From Clostridiaceae bacterium (lineage in GTDB: Bacteria > Bacillota > Clostridia > Oscillospirales > Acutalibacteraceae): 64,000 bases of DNA. Made by a program: the position numbers and the translations under genes. The stretch covers positions 1 through 64,000 of the forward strand of contig JAEDLK010000001.1 in NCBI GenBank assembly GCA_016295355.1, read 5' to 3'. The notes beneath the pieces were generated by a model, which did not search any database, was not told where the DNA came from, and saw nothing but the letters and a program-made list of their open reading frames with translations. Shown one piece after another: positions 41,370-50,524 of this stretch (positions are counted from its first letter, which is position 1; every line of letters starts with the position of its first letter).

Positions 41370-42221
41370 TCAGGCTTCCTTGTCTTTCAAAGTCAGCAAC
41401 AAATCGGTGGCCTTCTGCAAATAATCGGACGGTACCCGTTCTATACAGCCGTTGTCCACCAGTGTAGCCAAATCCGGATCAATCGGCATCTCACCCAACA
41501 GCGGAACGCCCAATTCGTCAGCTACATTCTGCGTTTTGCCGGTGGCGAACAGATGAATTTCCTTGCCGCAATCCGGACATTTGACATAGCTCATGTTTTC
41601 CACAATGCCAAGCACCGGAATGTTCATCATCTCGGCCATTTTATAAGCCTTTTTCACAATCATAGACACCAAATCCTGCGGGGAGGACACCACAATGATA
41701 CCGTCCAGCGGTAAGGACTGAAAGACCGTCAACGGCACGTCACCGGTTCCGGGAGGGCAATCGACAAACATATAATCCACATCGTTCCACAGCACATCGC
41801 TCCAGAACTGCTTCACAGCACCGGCAATCACCGGTCCGCGCCATACAACCGGTGCATCGGGCTGTTCCAGCATCAAATTGATGGACATGATTTTAATACC
41901 GGTTTCGCTGACGGCCGGGAAAATGCCCAGCTCGCTGCCCTCAGCACGGCCGGTAATGCCAAAAGCCTTCGGAATGGAAGGACCGGTAATATCGGCGTCC
42001 AGCACAGCTACCTCTTTGCCGGCACGACGCATGGCCACCGCCAACAGAGAAGCCACCATCGACTTGCCCACGCCGCCTTTGCCGCTGACCACACCGATGA
42101 CATGACGGATATGGTTAAGCTCCTTGGTAGGCTCAATTAAGCTTTGAGGGTCACGGCTCCCGCAAGAAGCCGAACAGCTTGAGCAATCACCTGTGCAACC
42201 GCTCTTTGTTTCTTCTGCCAT
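41370..42221 (-). CDS. Mrp/NBP35 family Fe-S carrier ATPase
   Basis: P-loop ATPase that carries and inserts Fe-S clusters. The 283-residue protein starts with a cysteine-rich tail (CTGDCSSCSASCGS) that could bind a cluster, followed by the deviant Walker A VVSGKGGVGKS. DADITGPSIPKAFG, DCPPGTGD and the CPDCG pair, which may bridge a cluster at the dimer interface, complete the family pattern. The extra N-terminal cysteines resemble the Nbp35 type. No other Fe-S assembly gene is in the window. The gene appears monocistronic. Confidence 0.93.
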   Translation of the reverse strand: MAEETKSGCTGDCSSCSASCGSRDPQSLIEPTKELNHIRHVIGVVSGKGGVGKSMVASLLAVAMRRAGKEVAVLDADITGPSIPKAFGITGRAEGSELGIFPAVSETGIKIMSINLMLEQPDAPVVWRGPVIAGAVKQFWSDVLWNDVDYMFVDCPPGTGDVPLTVFQSLPLDGIIVVSSPQDLVSMIVKKAYKMAEMMNIPVLGIVENMSYVKCPDCGKEIHLFATGKTQNVADELGVPLLGEMPIDPDLATLVDNGCIERVPSDYLQKATDLLLTLKDKEA

Positions 42222-42360
42222 ATAAACACTTCTTTCTTAAATAATCCGTAAAAACAGTATAAACCATTTCCCTGCCTTTTACAAGGATATCCGGCAAAAA
42301 AACTAACATTTCCTGCCTTACTTTGTCAATCCCGTGTTACCCGTACAAGCGGTTATCCTC

Positions 42361-43218
42361 TCAAGCAACGGTTTGAACGCACCCGTCCTTCTTGGAAAAG
42401 GTCAACAGCCAATCAAAATCCTCTTTATTTTCATACACATAGTCCCAAGCACCGTGGCCGACCTCCGGCAATCATGAGAAACGCACCTTGTCGCTTTTGC
42501 CGAGTGCCTCAATCATATGACGGCTCTCCTCGCAACTGACGAAAGCATCCTTTTCCCCGTGAACCGCCCAAACACCCCTTTCACTTAACCGGCCGACATT
42601 CCACGCCATACCGCCACCGTAAACGGGAATCATGGCGGCACATAACTCGGGTACGCTCATGGCCAACTGCCAGGTACCGTAACCGCCCATACTCGCCCCC
42701 ATCAAATACACTCTGGAGGCATCCACCGACGGATGCTCGGCCACCTTATGTGCCAAGGTAATGACTTGTTCGAGAATATAAAACCATGTGTCCTTATAAT
42801 GGTTATAGACAGTCGAAATAGTGGTTAAATACACGATTCCAACACCAAATCTTCGATTGGGCAGCAAATTTTCAAAGAAAATTTGTCGATACCATTGCAA
42901 TGAGTATAGAGCAAATTCAAAACTTGCGTATTTGGATTTGCAAAAAACGATAAACTCGTCTTATCGAAACGCTTTCCAGCGTTTCGTTATTTTATAGTCA
43001 ATATTATAGCGCTGGGGTGCAAAGACATAAAACGGCGAATTCTCGTTCCAAATCTGACAGGTCTTAAGGAAGACCGGATTGGTTTCCAAGAGTGTTTTAT
43101 CACTGCCCCGTGTTCCTGCTCCGTGTAAAAAGAGAATGGCCGGATTCTTTTTCTGTTTCAAGGCCGGTTCTTTCACCAAATACGATAACTGCCCGAACAT
43201 ATGCCACTCTAACACCAC
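42361..43218 (-). pseudogene. Esterase (alpha/beta hydrolase) pseudogene split by a mobile repeat
   Basis: The gene starts at GTG 43218 with GGAG upstream. Its first part contains AILFLHGAGTRGS (oxyanion region) and SPFYVFAPQRY. At 42799-43003 a 205-base mobile repeat is inserted. Removing it with one TTATA copy joins the frame as FAPQRY-KDTWFYILEQ, which continues to the nucleophile motif LMGASMGGYGTW. A second lesion follows: TGA at 42472-42474 interrupts the frame just before LPEVGHGAWDYVY, which holds the expected catalytic His. The frame then runs to TGA 42361. The parent family is the prolyl-oligopeptidase or phospholipase/carboxylesterase type. Confidence 0.88.
42799..43003 (+). mobile_element. 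Dispersed non-autonomous element, copy C (complete, inside esterase gene)
   Basis: A 205-base element flanked by perfect 5-base repeats TTATA (42794-42798 and 43004-43008). Its ends are imperfect inverted repeats of about 20 bases: ATGGTTATAGACAGTCGAAA, and inverted TATTGACTATAAAATAACGA. Internal hairpins are CCAAATC/GATTGGG, CAAATTTTC/AAAATTTG, GATAA/TTATC and GAAACGC/GCGTTTC. It has no coding capacity. This is the pattern of a MITE moved by a transposase acting in trans. Two other copies lie at 1-92 and 34963-35142. Confidence 0.9.
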
Positions 43219-43427
43219 TCACTCCGTTCTATAGATGATAGGCCTATGCCTGCCGACTGCATCAAGATATTAAAGCCTTTCTTATGGGAGCATTATATAT
43301 CAAACCGCCCTCATTCGTCAAGGCTGGCCGGCCATCTTTTTTGTGATCCAATCGGCAGAGCGGATGCCCCGGTAGGCCGACTGCGGTTAAAAACGCCTTG
43401 TTTTGTGACAAAAAATGCAAGTAGAGG

Positions 43428-43456
43428 TTGAAAATACGACAGTTTTCGGCTACAAT
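43428..43456 (+). promoter_or_regulatory. Promoter for the RodA/FtsW gene
   Basis: TTGAAA and TACAAT with a 17-base spacer, about 60 bases before the start. From 43219 to 43427 no gene is seen. Confidence 0.78.
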
Positions 43457-43516
43457 GAAGAAGCAAGCTGTGGGACAAGCCAACGGCTGTAACCGAGTCA
43501 TAAGGAGGGGCAATCC

Positions 43517-44653
43517 ATGGGTAAGCTGTTTGCGGCTTTGGCCGACTATATTCGTGAAACCGACAAAAAAATGCTGTCCCTTTGTTTGGTTGCGTCCTGC
43601 TTCGGCTGTATTGCGGTTTTATCGGCTACTCACTACACCGGCAGTATTCGTCAGTTTGCCATGCAAGCCGGTTGTATGGTATTGGGTCTGGTGGCCGCTG
43701 TGTTTGTCTCGTTATTTGATTTTGAAACTCTGTTAAAGCGTTGGTACTTTGCCGCCGCCATCGGTATAATTCCGGTTCTTTTAACCTTTGTTATCGGCGT
43801 CGGTCCGGCCGGAACCGATGATAAGGCATGGTTAAACCTTGGCTTTACCACCGTTCAGCCGGCAGAATTTGCCAAGATTTGTTTTATCATCACCTTTTCT
43901 TATCATCTGTCCCGTGTAGCGGATAAGATCAACCGCTTAAGGTATTTCATTCCCGTCTGCCTTCACGGTGCCGCCCCGGTTTTACTCATTCATTTCCAAG
44001 GCGACGACGGAACGGCGCTGATTTTTGCCGTGATGGTACTTTGTATGCTGTGGGCGGCCGGTGTGCGAAAAAAATACTTTGCCATTTTCTTTTCCTTAGT
44101 GCTTTTGGCGGCTCCGCTGGTTTACTTCTTCGTGATGAACCCCGATCAGCAGGCCAGAATTCGGTTGATGTTTGACCTTGAGAGCGATTTACAGGGCGAC
44201 GGTTGGCAACAGTGGCGTGGGCGTATTGCCTTGGCTAACGGCGGTTGGTTCGGTCAAGGGCTGTTTAAGGGCAGTTTGACCCAAATGGGTACTGCCGGTG
44301 TGCCCGAAGGCTACAATGATTTCATCTTCGTCAGCATCGGCGAGGAAACCGGCTTTATCGGTTGCGCCATTGTCACCTTGTTGCTGTTTTTTATCTGCCG
44401 ACATTGCCTGTCGGTGGCTCGGGAAACCCGTAAGTTAAGCGGCAAGCTGATTTGCGTTGGCTTTTTCGGTCAAATCATGGCTCAAACGATTATCAATCTC
44501 GGCATGTGCTTATCCCTATTGCCGGTTATCGGCGTTACACTTCCCTTCTTCAGTGCCGGCGGTACTTCTCTGTCCTGCCTGTACTTGGGCATCGGGTTAA
44601 TCTTAAGCGTCTATAAGCACCGCAATTCAAGAGAACTGTATTTGCACGATTGA
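43517..44653 (+). CDS. RodA/FtsW/SpoVE family peptidoglycan polymerase
   Basis: SEDS-family membrane glycosyltransferase that polymerises lipid II, normally with a class B PBP. The 378 residues make about ten membrane helices. Conserved parts are TTVQPAEFAKICFI with the family's Q-P-x-E-x-x-K, a large extracytoplasmic loop (GDGWQQWRGRIALANGGWFG), EGYNDFIFVSIGEETGFIG, and PFFSAGGTSL near the end. It stands alone with AAGGAGG before the ATG, away from mre or division genes, so rodA, ftsW or spoVE cannot be chosen. Converges with ribF over a shared terminator. Confidence 0.93.
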   Translation: MGKLFAALADYIRETDKKMLSLCLVASCFGCIAVLSATHYTGSIRQFAMQAGCMVLGLVAAVFVSLFDFETLLKRWYFAAAIGIIPVLLTFVIGVGPAGTDDKAWLNLGFTTVQPAEFAKICFIITFSYHLSRVADKINRLRYFIPVCLHGAAPVLLIHFQGDDGTALIFAVMVLCMLWAAGVRKKYFAIFFSLVLLAAPLVYFFVMNPDQQARIRLMFDLESDLQGDGWQQWRGRIALANGGWFGQGLFKGSLTQMGTAGVPEGYNDFIFVSIGEETGFIGCAIVTLLLFFICRHCLSVARETRKLSGKLICVGFFGQIMAQTIINLGMCLSLLPVIGVTLPFFSAGGTSLSCLYLGIGLILSVYKHRNSRELYLHD

Positions 44654-44751
44654 ATGCGTTCCCATAAAAAGGAAGCACCGCTTGTGCATAGACATGAGTC
44701 ACGGGAGAGTCGAACGGCATAGACAGCCAAAGCCGGTTATGATATCATATC

Positions 44752-44794
44752 AAAACAGCATTCTCAAAGGGAACTCCTTTGGGAATGCTGTTTT
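44752..44794. terminator. Bidirectional terminator between RodA/FtsW gene and ribF
   Basis: AAAACAGCATTCTCAAAGG pairs (one mismatch) with CCTTTGGGAATGCTGTTTT around 5 bases, with T tracts on both strands. Confidence 0.93.
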
Positions 44795-44819
44795 AATATA
44801 AGAATATTGGTTGAATCAA

Positions 44820-45683
44820 TCATACTGATTTAGATCCTTTGCCGAGAACCTGGGCACAATCTTTTTGAATGGCCTGAATCAGCGACTCAACATCCTCAAA
44901 TTTTTGCTCCGGCCGTAAAAACCGCAACAAGGACACACGCACCGACTTGCCGTAAGCATCACCGGAATAATCAAACAAATGGATTTCACATCCGATAAAT
45001 TTGTTTTCAAAGGTCGGACGCACTCCGATATTGCCAATACCCCGATATCGCTGTCCGTCTAACAGCACTTCGCAGTCATACACGCCGTACGGCACCGGCG
45101 TCATCTCCTTTGGATAGAGCAGATTCAGCGTAGGGAAACCGATGGTTCGTCCTCTGGCGTCCCCATGCACAACCGTTCCCAAAAAAGAAAAAGGATGAAA
45201 AAGCAACCGATTGGCCTGCTCAATTTGTCCCTTTGAGAGCAGGTCCCGAATCCGACTGCTGGAAACCGTCACCCCGTCGGCCGTCACACCCGGGCAAACC
45301 ATTAACTGAATACCGTTCTGCCCACACAAAGTTTTCAGCAGATCAACGGTGCCGGTTGCCCCATGACCGAAGGTGTAATTCTCACCGCAAACCAACGCCT
45401 GTGGATCATACTCTTTTTGTAAGAACGCAAAAAAGGCCTGTGCGGACAAATCCTTAACTGTCGGGAAATCCAAAAAATCCACTCGACCGATGCCCAACGA
45501 CAGAATTTCTTCTTTCTTTTGATCTTCATCGGTCAACAAAAGACCGGCCCGGACAGAATACGCCTTGGGAGGCATGCGAAAGGTCAACGCCACACTTTCC
45601 TCGCCCTGTGCCGCCGTTGATAGAACCAACCGATGGCCGATGTGTACCCCGTCAAAGGTACCCAGCGCTATCCTTCCTTTCAT
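44820..45683 (-). CDS. ribF: Bifunctional riboflavin kinase / FAD synthetase
   Basis: Makes FMN and FAD from riboflavin. The 287 residues have an N-terminal nucleotidyltransferase domain (LGTFDGVHIGHRLV and VSSSRIRDLL) and a C-terminal kinase domain (GRTIGFPTLNL, YGVYDCEV). It is the last gene of the nine-gene rimP operon, 25 bases after truB, a common order in Firmicutes. A strong terminator follows. Confidence 0.95.
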   Translation of the reverse strand: MKGRIALGTFDGVHIGHRLVLSTAAQGEESVALTFRMPPKAYSVRAGLLLTDEDQKKEEILSLGIGRVDFLDFPTVKDLSAQAFFAFLQKEYDPQALVCGENYTFGHGATGTVDLLKTLCGQNGIQLMVCPGVTADGVTVSSSRIRDLLSKGQIEQANRLLFHPFSFLGTVVHGDARGRTIGFPTLNLLYPKEMTPVPYGVYDCEVLLDGQRYRGIGNIGVRPTFENKFIGCEIHLFDYSGDAYGKSVRVSLLRFLRPEQKFEDVESLIQAIQKDCAQVLGKGSKSV

Positions 45684-45708
45684 ACTGTTCCTCCCTTGCG
45701 GTCTGCTT

Positions 45709-46602
45709 TTATCGTACCATGTTGTTCATAACGCAGCGCACCGACAATTCTTCTTTTTGCCTGTTAATCTCGCCCAATCCCAAAAAGGTTTGGTCGGCAT
45801 ACACCCGATACACCGCCGTATCGACCGGATGGGTCAAATTCAGCCGTTCAAGCGACAACGCGCCGCCGTTGGAAAAGCGGATACCCTGCGGCCGTGTGAC
45901 ACTGACAGCCGGTAAATGAGCCACTGCCCTTTCCTCGCTGTGCAAGGCCGCCTGCAACTGTGACGCATCGGCCGACTCAAGTGACAGACAATCCTGTAAG
46001 CAGAAGTTACCGGTTTGGGTACGGCACAAATCGGTCAGCACCGCCCCACAACCCAAATAGGCGCCGATGTCACGGCAAAGCGAACGAATGTAGGTACCCT
46101 TTGAGCAGCATACATCCACGCAAAAGATGCCGTCCTTTTGATGAAAGAACAACAGATCAATCGAATGAATGACAATGGTTCGGGCTTTTCGTTCCACCGT
46201 TTCGCCTTTGCGGGCCAATTTGTACAGCGGAACACCGTCTTTTTTTAATGCGGAATACATCGGGGGAACCTGTTGTTGTTCACCGCAAAAAGCCGTTAAC
46301 GCTTCACGCAAAGCCATTTCGTCCACACAAACCGGATTCTTTGATAACACCGTCCCGGTGATATCCTCTGTATCGGTGGTCAACCCCAGCTTGACGGTAG
46401 CGGTGTACCGTTTATCGGCCTCTAACAAATAACCCGAAAGGGCTGTAGCCCGTCCGATGAGGACAGGCAGGACACCGGTCGCCATCGGGTCCAGCGTGCC
46501 GGTATGTCCGACCCGCTTTTCGTTTATCAGACGACGCACCCTTGCCACAGCGGCAAAGCTGGTCATACCGGCCGGTTTATTGATGAGCAGAAGTCCCTGC
46601 AT
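45709..46602 (-). CDS. truB: tRNA pseudouridine-55 synthase TruB
   Basis: Converts U55 to pseudouridine in the T loop of tRNAs. The 297 residues open with LLINKPAGMTSFAAVARVRR and contain GHTGTLDPMATGVLPV, with the catalytic Asp. A PUA-like C-terminal domain follows. The start overlaps the end of nrnA by 26 bases. Part of the rimP operon. Confidence 0.97.
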   Translation of the reverse strand: MQGLLLINKPAGMTSFAAVARVRRLINEKRVGHTGTLDPMATGVLPVLIGRATALSGYLLEADKRYTATVKLGLTTDTEDITGTVLSKNPVCVDEMALREALTAFCGEQQQVPPMYSALKKDGVPLYKLARKGETVERKARTIVIHSIDLLFFHQKDGIFCVDVCCSKGTYIRSLCRDIGAYLGCGAVLTDLCRTQTGNFCLQDCLSLESADASQLQAALHSEERAVAHLPAVSVTRPQGIRFSNGGALSLERLNLTHPVDTAVYRVYADQTFLGLGEINRQKEELSVRCVMNNMVR

Positions 46603-47572
46603 GACTCTCCTCCAAAGCCTCTCCGATCGCTTCTAACACCTGGGCCGTGACATCACCGACCGAGCCGGTCAGCGTGCATCCGGCCGCCGCCCGATGGCCG
46701 CCGCCACCCAAACGGCGACAAATAGCCGATGCGTCCAATGGATCATAGGTGCGCAAGGAAACACGGAAGGTGTTTTCGTCCTTTTGTTTAAGTGAAACGC
46801 CGGCAATAACGCCCTCCACACAGCGAGAAAGCACTGCCACACCCTCTAAATCATTCTCACAACAGCCAGTTTTCTCAAGCATATCAGTAGTCACGGTCAG
46901 CACCATACACTTCTCGTCAAAGTAGAAACGAGCACTGTCCAAGACCATTCGTTCCAGTTCCAGACGGCCCTTGGATTTTGTATCAAACATCGCCTTGCAA
47001 ATGTCGGCCGCATGAATGTCATAACCGTACAGTTCGGCGGCTATGCGATGTGTGCGTGCTGTGACATTGCTGTACTTAAAGCACCCGGTATCGGTGGAAA
47101 TGCCGGTGTACAGTGCCGCTGCTATGGTGTCATTCAGCGGAATATGTGCGGCACCAAGCAGTTCAAAAATGCACTCACAGGTAGCTGCGGCACCGGCATC
47201 CAAATACAATTTTTCTGCATAACCCGTGTTGGAAACATGATGATCAATGCACAAATCCACCTTGCCTGCAAATCCGACCATCAGTGATCCAAGCAGGCGT
47301 TCATCCGCCACATCCACCGCCACAACCGTTTCATACGGCATCGGCGTCAACAAATCTTCTCTCATAAAGTAGGAGAATTTTGCCGGAATTTCATCGCCGC
47401 ACCGCACAAAGCAGTGCTTACCGATGCTACGCAGTCCGTATGCCAACGCCGCCGCCGAGCCCAAGGTGTCGCCGTCGGGCGAACTGTGGGTTAAAATACA
47501 AAAGTTGTCATGCTTTTTCAGAAAGTGCACCGTCTGCTTCATGGTAAACGAAACAGGTCGTTCAGCTTTCAT
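46577..47572 (-). CDS. nrnA: DHH family nanoRNase / pAp phosphatase NrnA
   Basis: Degrades short RNA oligonucleotides and dephosphorylates 3'-phosphoadenosine 5'-phosphate. The 331 residues show DHH motifs: HSSPDGDTLGSAAALA, VAVDVADE, DHHVSNTGY and the DHHA1 hallmark GGGGHRAAAG. I set the start at ATG 47572 with AAGGAGG upstream; the frame extends 27 codons further but overlaps rbfA. It overlaps rbfA by 11 bases and truB by 26, so the genes are translationally coupled. Confidence 0.93.
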   Translation of the reverse strand: MKAERPVSFTMKQTVHFLKKHDNFCILTHSSPDGDTLGSAAALAYGLRSIGKHCFVRCGDEIPAKFSYFMREDLLTPMPYETVVAVDVADERLLGSLMVGFAGKVDLCIDHHVSNTGYAEKLYLDAGAAATCECIFELLGAAHIPLNDTIAAALYTGISTDTGCFKYSNVTARTHRIAAELYGYDIHAADICKAMFDTKSKGRLELERMVLDSARFYFDEKCMVLTVTTDMLEKTGCCENDLEGVAVLSRCVEGVIAGVSLKQKDENTFRVSLRTYDPLDASAICRRLGGGGHRAAAGCTLTGSVGDVTAQVLEAIGEALEESHAGTSAHQ

Positions 47573-47930
47573 GTTCTTCCTCCTTTGCGGGGGCAAACGA
47601 ATCGATAATGTGATTGATATGAGCGCTTTGTTCCAGGGATGAATCTGCCACAAAACGTATCTCGGGCACCTTTCTCAGGTGCATACGACTGCCAAGCTCC
47701 CGTCTTAAAAAACCGGCGGCATTCTTCAACGCCCTTACCGAATCCTCGGTGGCCTGTTTTCCTTCCAACGCACTGACATAAAAAGTTGCATAGGAAAGAT
47801 CATTGGTCACCGACACCTTAATAATACTCAACATCCGACTGACTCTCGGGTCCTTTATCTCGCGCAAAAGCTCGGCCATGACCATACGAACGTCGGAAGT
47901 GATGCGATCAATTTTATAACCGCCCATCAA
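47562..47930 (-). CDS. rbfA: Ribosome-binding factor A
   Basis: KH-fold factor for 30S maturation and cold adaptation. The 122 residues include LLREIKDPRVSRMLSIIKV and SYATFYVSAL, both typical. The start overlaps the infB stop as ATGA. Standard position in the rimP-infB-rbfA operon. Confidence 0.96.
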   Translation of the reverse strand: MMGGYKIDRITSDVRMVMAELLREIKDPRVSRMLSIIKVSVTNDLSYATFYVSALEGKQATEDSVRALKNAAGFLRRELGSRMHLRKVPEIRFVADSSLEQSAHINHIIDSFAPAKEEEHES

Positions 47931-50524
47931 TCTCTGTACTCCTCTATTGTAAAGGCCTCAAACACATCACCCTGCTTGATATCGGCAAACTTTTCAAGGC
48001 TGATACCGCATTCATAACCGGAGGCGACTTCTTTTACATCATCCTTAAACCGACGCAGAGAGGCTATGGTATCCTCGGCCACCACGATACCGTCACGCAC
48101 CACACGAATCTGGGCGTTACGGGTAACCTTACCGTCTGTGACATAACAACCGGCTACCGTACCGACATTGGAAATCTTATAAATATCCCGTACCTCAATA
48201 CTGCCCAAGGCGACTTCCCTGGTTTTGGGAGCCAGCATACCCTTCATGGCCGCTTCGATTTCGTCAATGCAGTCATAAATGACACGGTAGGTACGAATAT
48301 CCACACCATCCCGTTCGGCAGCCGCTTTGGCGACACTGTCCGGACGGACATTGAAGCCAACGATCAAAGCACCGGAGGTACCGGCCAACATGACATCGCT
48401 TTCATTGATGGCACCCACACCGCCGTGAATGACACGAACACGGACTTCTTCACCAGACAGCTTAACAAGCGAATCACGAACGGCCTCAACAGAGCCCTGA
48501 ACATCTGCCTTAACAATGACATTCAGTTCTTTCAGTTCGCCCTCGTTCAACTGGCTGAACAAATTATCCAAAGTCACCTTGGTGGTGGCGTTAAACTGCT
48601 CTTCCTTAATCTTTTGCTTACGCTGTTCGACCAGTTCACGAGCCAAACGCTCATCCGAAACCGCATCGAAGCCGTCACCGGCCGACGGCGTTTCGGCCAA
48701 ACCGGTAATCTCCACCGGCACACTTGGGCCGGCCTCCTTAAGAGCTCTGCCGTTTTCGTTAAACATGGTTCTCACGCGGCCGACGGTGGTTCCGGCCACA
48801 ATAATATCGCCGGCGTGCAACGTACCGCTTTGTACCAACAGCGTGGCAATCGGTCCGCGACCTTTATCTAATCTGGCCTCAATAACCACACCCTTGGCCT
48901 TGCGGTCGGGGTTGGCTTTCAGTTCCAACATATCGGTCACCAACAGCACATTTTCAAGCAGGTTATCAATCCCCTCATGTGTCTTGGCGGATACCGGAAC
49001 GCAAATGACATCTCCGCCCCACTTTTCCGGAACCAATTCATGCTCGGTCAACTGTTGCATAATCCGATCCGGGTTGGCCTCCGGCTTATCCATTTTGTTA
49101 ATGGCCACAATGACTTGGATGTTCGCCGCCTTGGCATGGCTGATGGCCTCCACCGTCTGGGGCATGATACCGTCATCGGCGGCGACCACCAAGATGGCAA
49201 TATCGGTTGCCATGGCGCCGCGCTGTCGCATAGCTGTAAAAGCCGCATGGCCGGGCGTATCCAAAAAGGTCATTCCTCGGCCGTTGTAGTTCACCCGATA
49301 AGCACCGATGTGCTGGGTAATACCACCGGCCTCGGTGTCTGTCACGGCACTGTTGCGGATGGCGTCTAAAATCGAGGTCTTACCGTGGTCAACATGACCC
49401 ATAACAACCACCACCGGATCTCTTGGCTTGAGGTCCTCGGCTTTATCCTCGAATTCATCCATGATTTGCTCTTCGATGGTGACCACAACCTGCTTTTCAA
49501 TGCGGGCGCCCATCTCGGTTACCACGATTTCAGCCGTATCATAGTCAATGGTTTGATTGACCGTTGCCATCATGCCCAACTTCATCAAAGTCTTAATGAC
49601 ATCGACGGCGGTCTTTTTCAGCTTGACAGCCAAATCGCCCACGGTGATTTCCTCACCGACCGTGACGGTAATGGGGGTCTTTTTGATCTTTTCAAGCTGT
49701 AAACGACGCAGTTTATCGGCCTCGGTCTCCCGTTTAGCGCCCTGCGGACGGCGGTTCTGCGACTTTTGTCTGATTTTTTGCTTATGCGCATAATTGTCCT
49801 TCATGGCGTCAGCCGGGGCAATTCTCTCATACTTTTCATTATATTTGTCAATGTTGACGTTGCTGGTACGGGTATCAACACGGCGAATCTCGGCCGGTCC
49901 TCTTTTCGGCGTCAAACCGACCGTTTCCTTTTCACGCTTTTTGAACGGATTGGGATCAGACGGCTTATGAACCACCGGCTCCTTAGTCTTATCGGGCTTC
50001 GCCGTCTGGTTTTTCGGTTGTGCCTTTGCGGTAGGCGCTTTGGCTGCCGGCTGACTCTTTTTCTCCTGTTCATCGGTACGGGACTTTTCGGCCTTGGCCT
50101 TTTCCTCGGCCGCTTTTTGTTCGGCTGCCTTTTTAGCCTGTGCTTCGGCTTTCTTTTGAGCCTCCGCCGCCTCAGCGGCCGCCTTTTTAGCTTGCGCTTC
50201 GGCTTTCTTTTGAGCCTCCGCTGCCTCAGCGGCCGCCTTTAATTGCTCCAGCACAGCCATTTGCTCGGCCAACTTTTTGTCTTTAACAGCCTGACGCTCC
50301 GCTGCATTCTTCTGACGCGCCTCTGCACCGGTGGAAAAATAATCGTCAAAGCTCTTCACCCGGCGAGAGGCCGTCAAATGCTCAAAAAACACATCGAACT
50401 CTCTCTCATCCAACGAAGCACCGGATTTTTTCTCGACGCCCAGTTCTTTTTCAATGAGAGCAATCAGATCCTTATTGACCATTTCAAGATCCTTTGCCAG
50501 ATCGCTGATTTTAATTTTCGCCAT
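47927..50524 (-). CDS. infB: Translation initiation factor IF-2
   Basis: GTPase that brings fMet-tRNA to the 30S subunit. The 865-residue protein has an N-terminal IF2N domain, a long Ala/Lys/Glu-rich linker (about 85-230) with a near-perfect tandem repeat, a second IF2N, the G domain (GHVDHGKTSILDAI, DTPGHAAF, NKMDK) and C-terminal beta-barrels. The start is ATG 50524 with AAAGGAGG upstream; the frame extends 10 codons further inside ylxQ. It overlaps ylxQ by 14 bases and rbfA by 4. Confidence 0.98.
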   Translation of the reverse strand: MAKIKISDLAKDLEMVNKDLIALIEKELGVEKKSGASLDEREFDVFFEHLTASRRVKSFDDYFSTGAEARQKNAAERQAVKDKKLAEQMAVLEQLKAAAEAAEAQKKAEAQAKKAAAEAAEAQKKAEAQAKKAAEQKAAEEKAKAEKSRTDEQEKKSQPAAKAPTAKAQPKNQTAKPDKTKEPVVHKPSDPNPFKKREKETVGLTPKRGPAEIRRVDTRTSNVNIDKYNEKYERIAPADAMKDNYAHKQKIRQKSQNRRPQGAKRETEADKLRRLQLEKIKKTPITVTVGEEITVGDLAVKLKKTAVDVIKTLMKLGMMATVNQTIDYDTAEIVVTEMGARIEKQVVVTIEEQIMDEFEDKAEDLKPRDPVVVVMGHVDHGKTSILDAIRNSAVTDTEAGGITQHIGAYRVNYNGRGMTFLDTPGHAAFTAMRQRGAMATDIAILVVAADDGIMPQTVEAISHAKAANIQVIVAINKMDKPEANPDRIMQQLTEHELVPEKWGGDVICVPVSAKTHEGIDNLLENVLLVTDMLELKANPDRKAKGVVIEARLDKGRGPIATLLVQSGTLHAGDIIVAGTTVGRVRTMFNENGRALKEAGPSVPVEITGLAETPSAGDGFDAVSDERLARELVEQRKQKIKEEQFNATTKVTLDNLFSQLNEGELKELNVIVKADVQGSVEAVRDSLVKLSGEEVRVRVIHGGVGAINESDVMLAGTSGALIVGFNVRPDSVAKAAAERDGVDIRTYRVIYDCIDEIEAAMKGMLAPKTREVALGSIEVRDIYKISNVGTVAGCYVTDGKVTRNAQIRVVRDGIVVAEDTIASLRRFKDDVKEVASGYECGISLEKFADIKQGDVFEAFTIEEYRD
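50127..50234 (-). repeat. 54-bp tandem repeat inside infB
   Basis: Two adjacent 54-base units differing at about four positions encode repeats of 18 residues rich in Ala, Glu, Gln and Lys (AEAQKKAEAQAKKAA). A further partial unit follows. The repeat lies in the disordered linker of IF-2, where length variation is tolerated. Confidence 0.9.

Noticed and set aside
42472..42474. TGA in the esterase as a selenocysteine codon
   Set aside because: The gene is already broken by an insertion, no Sec is expected in this family, and no selenocysteine insertion hairpin stands out downstream.
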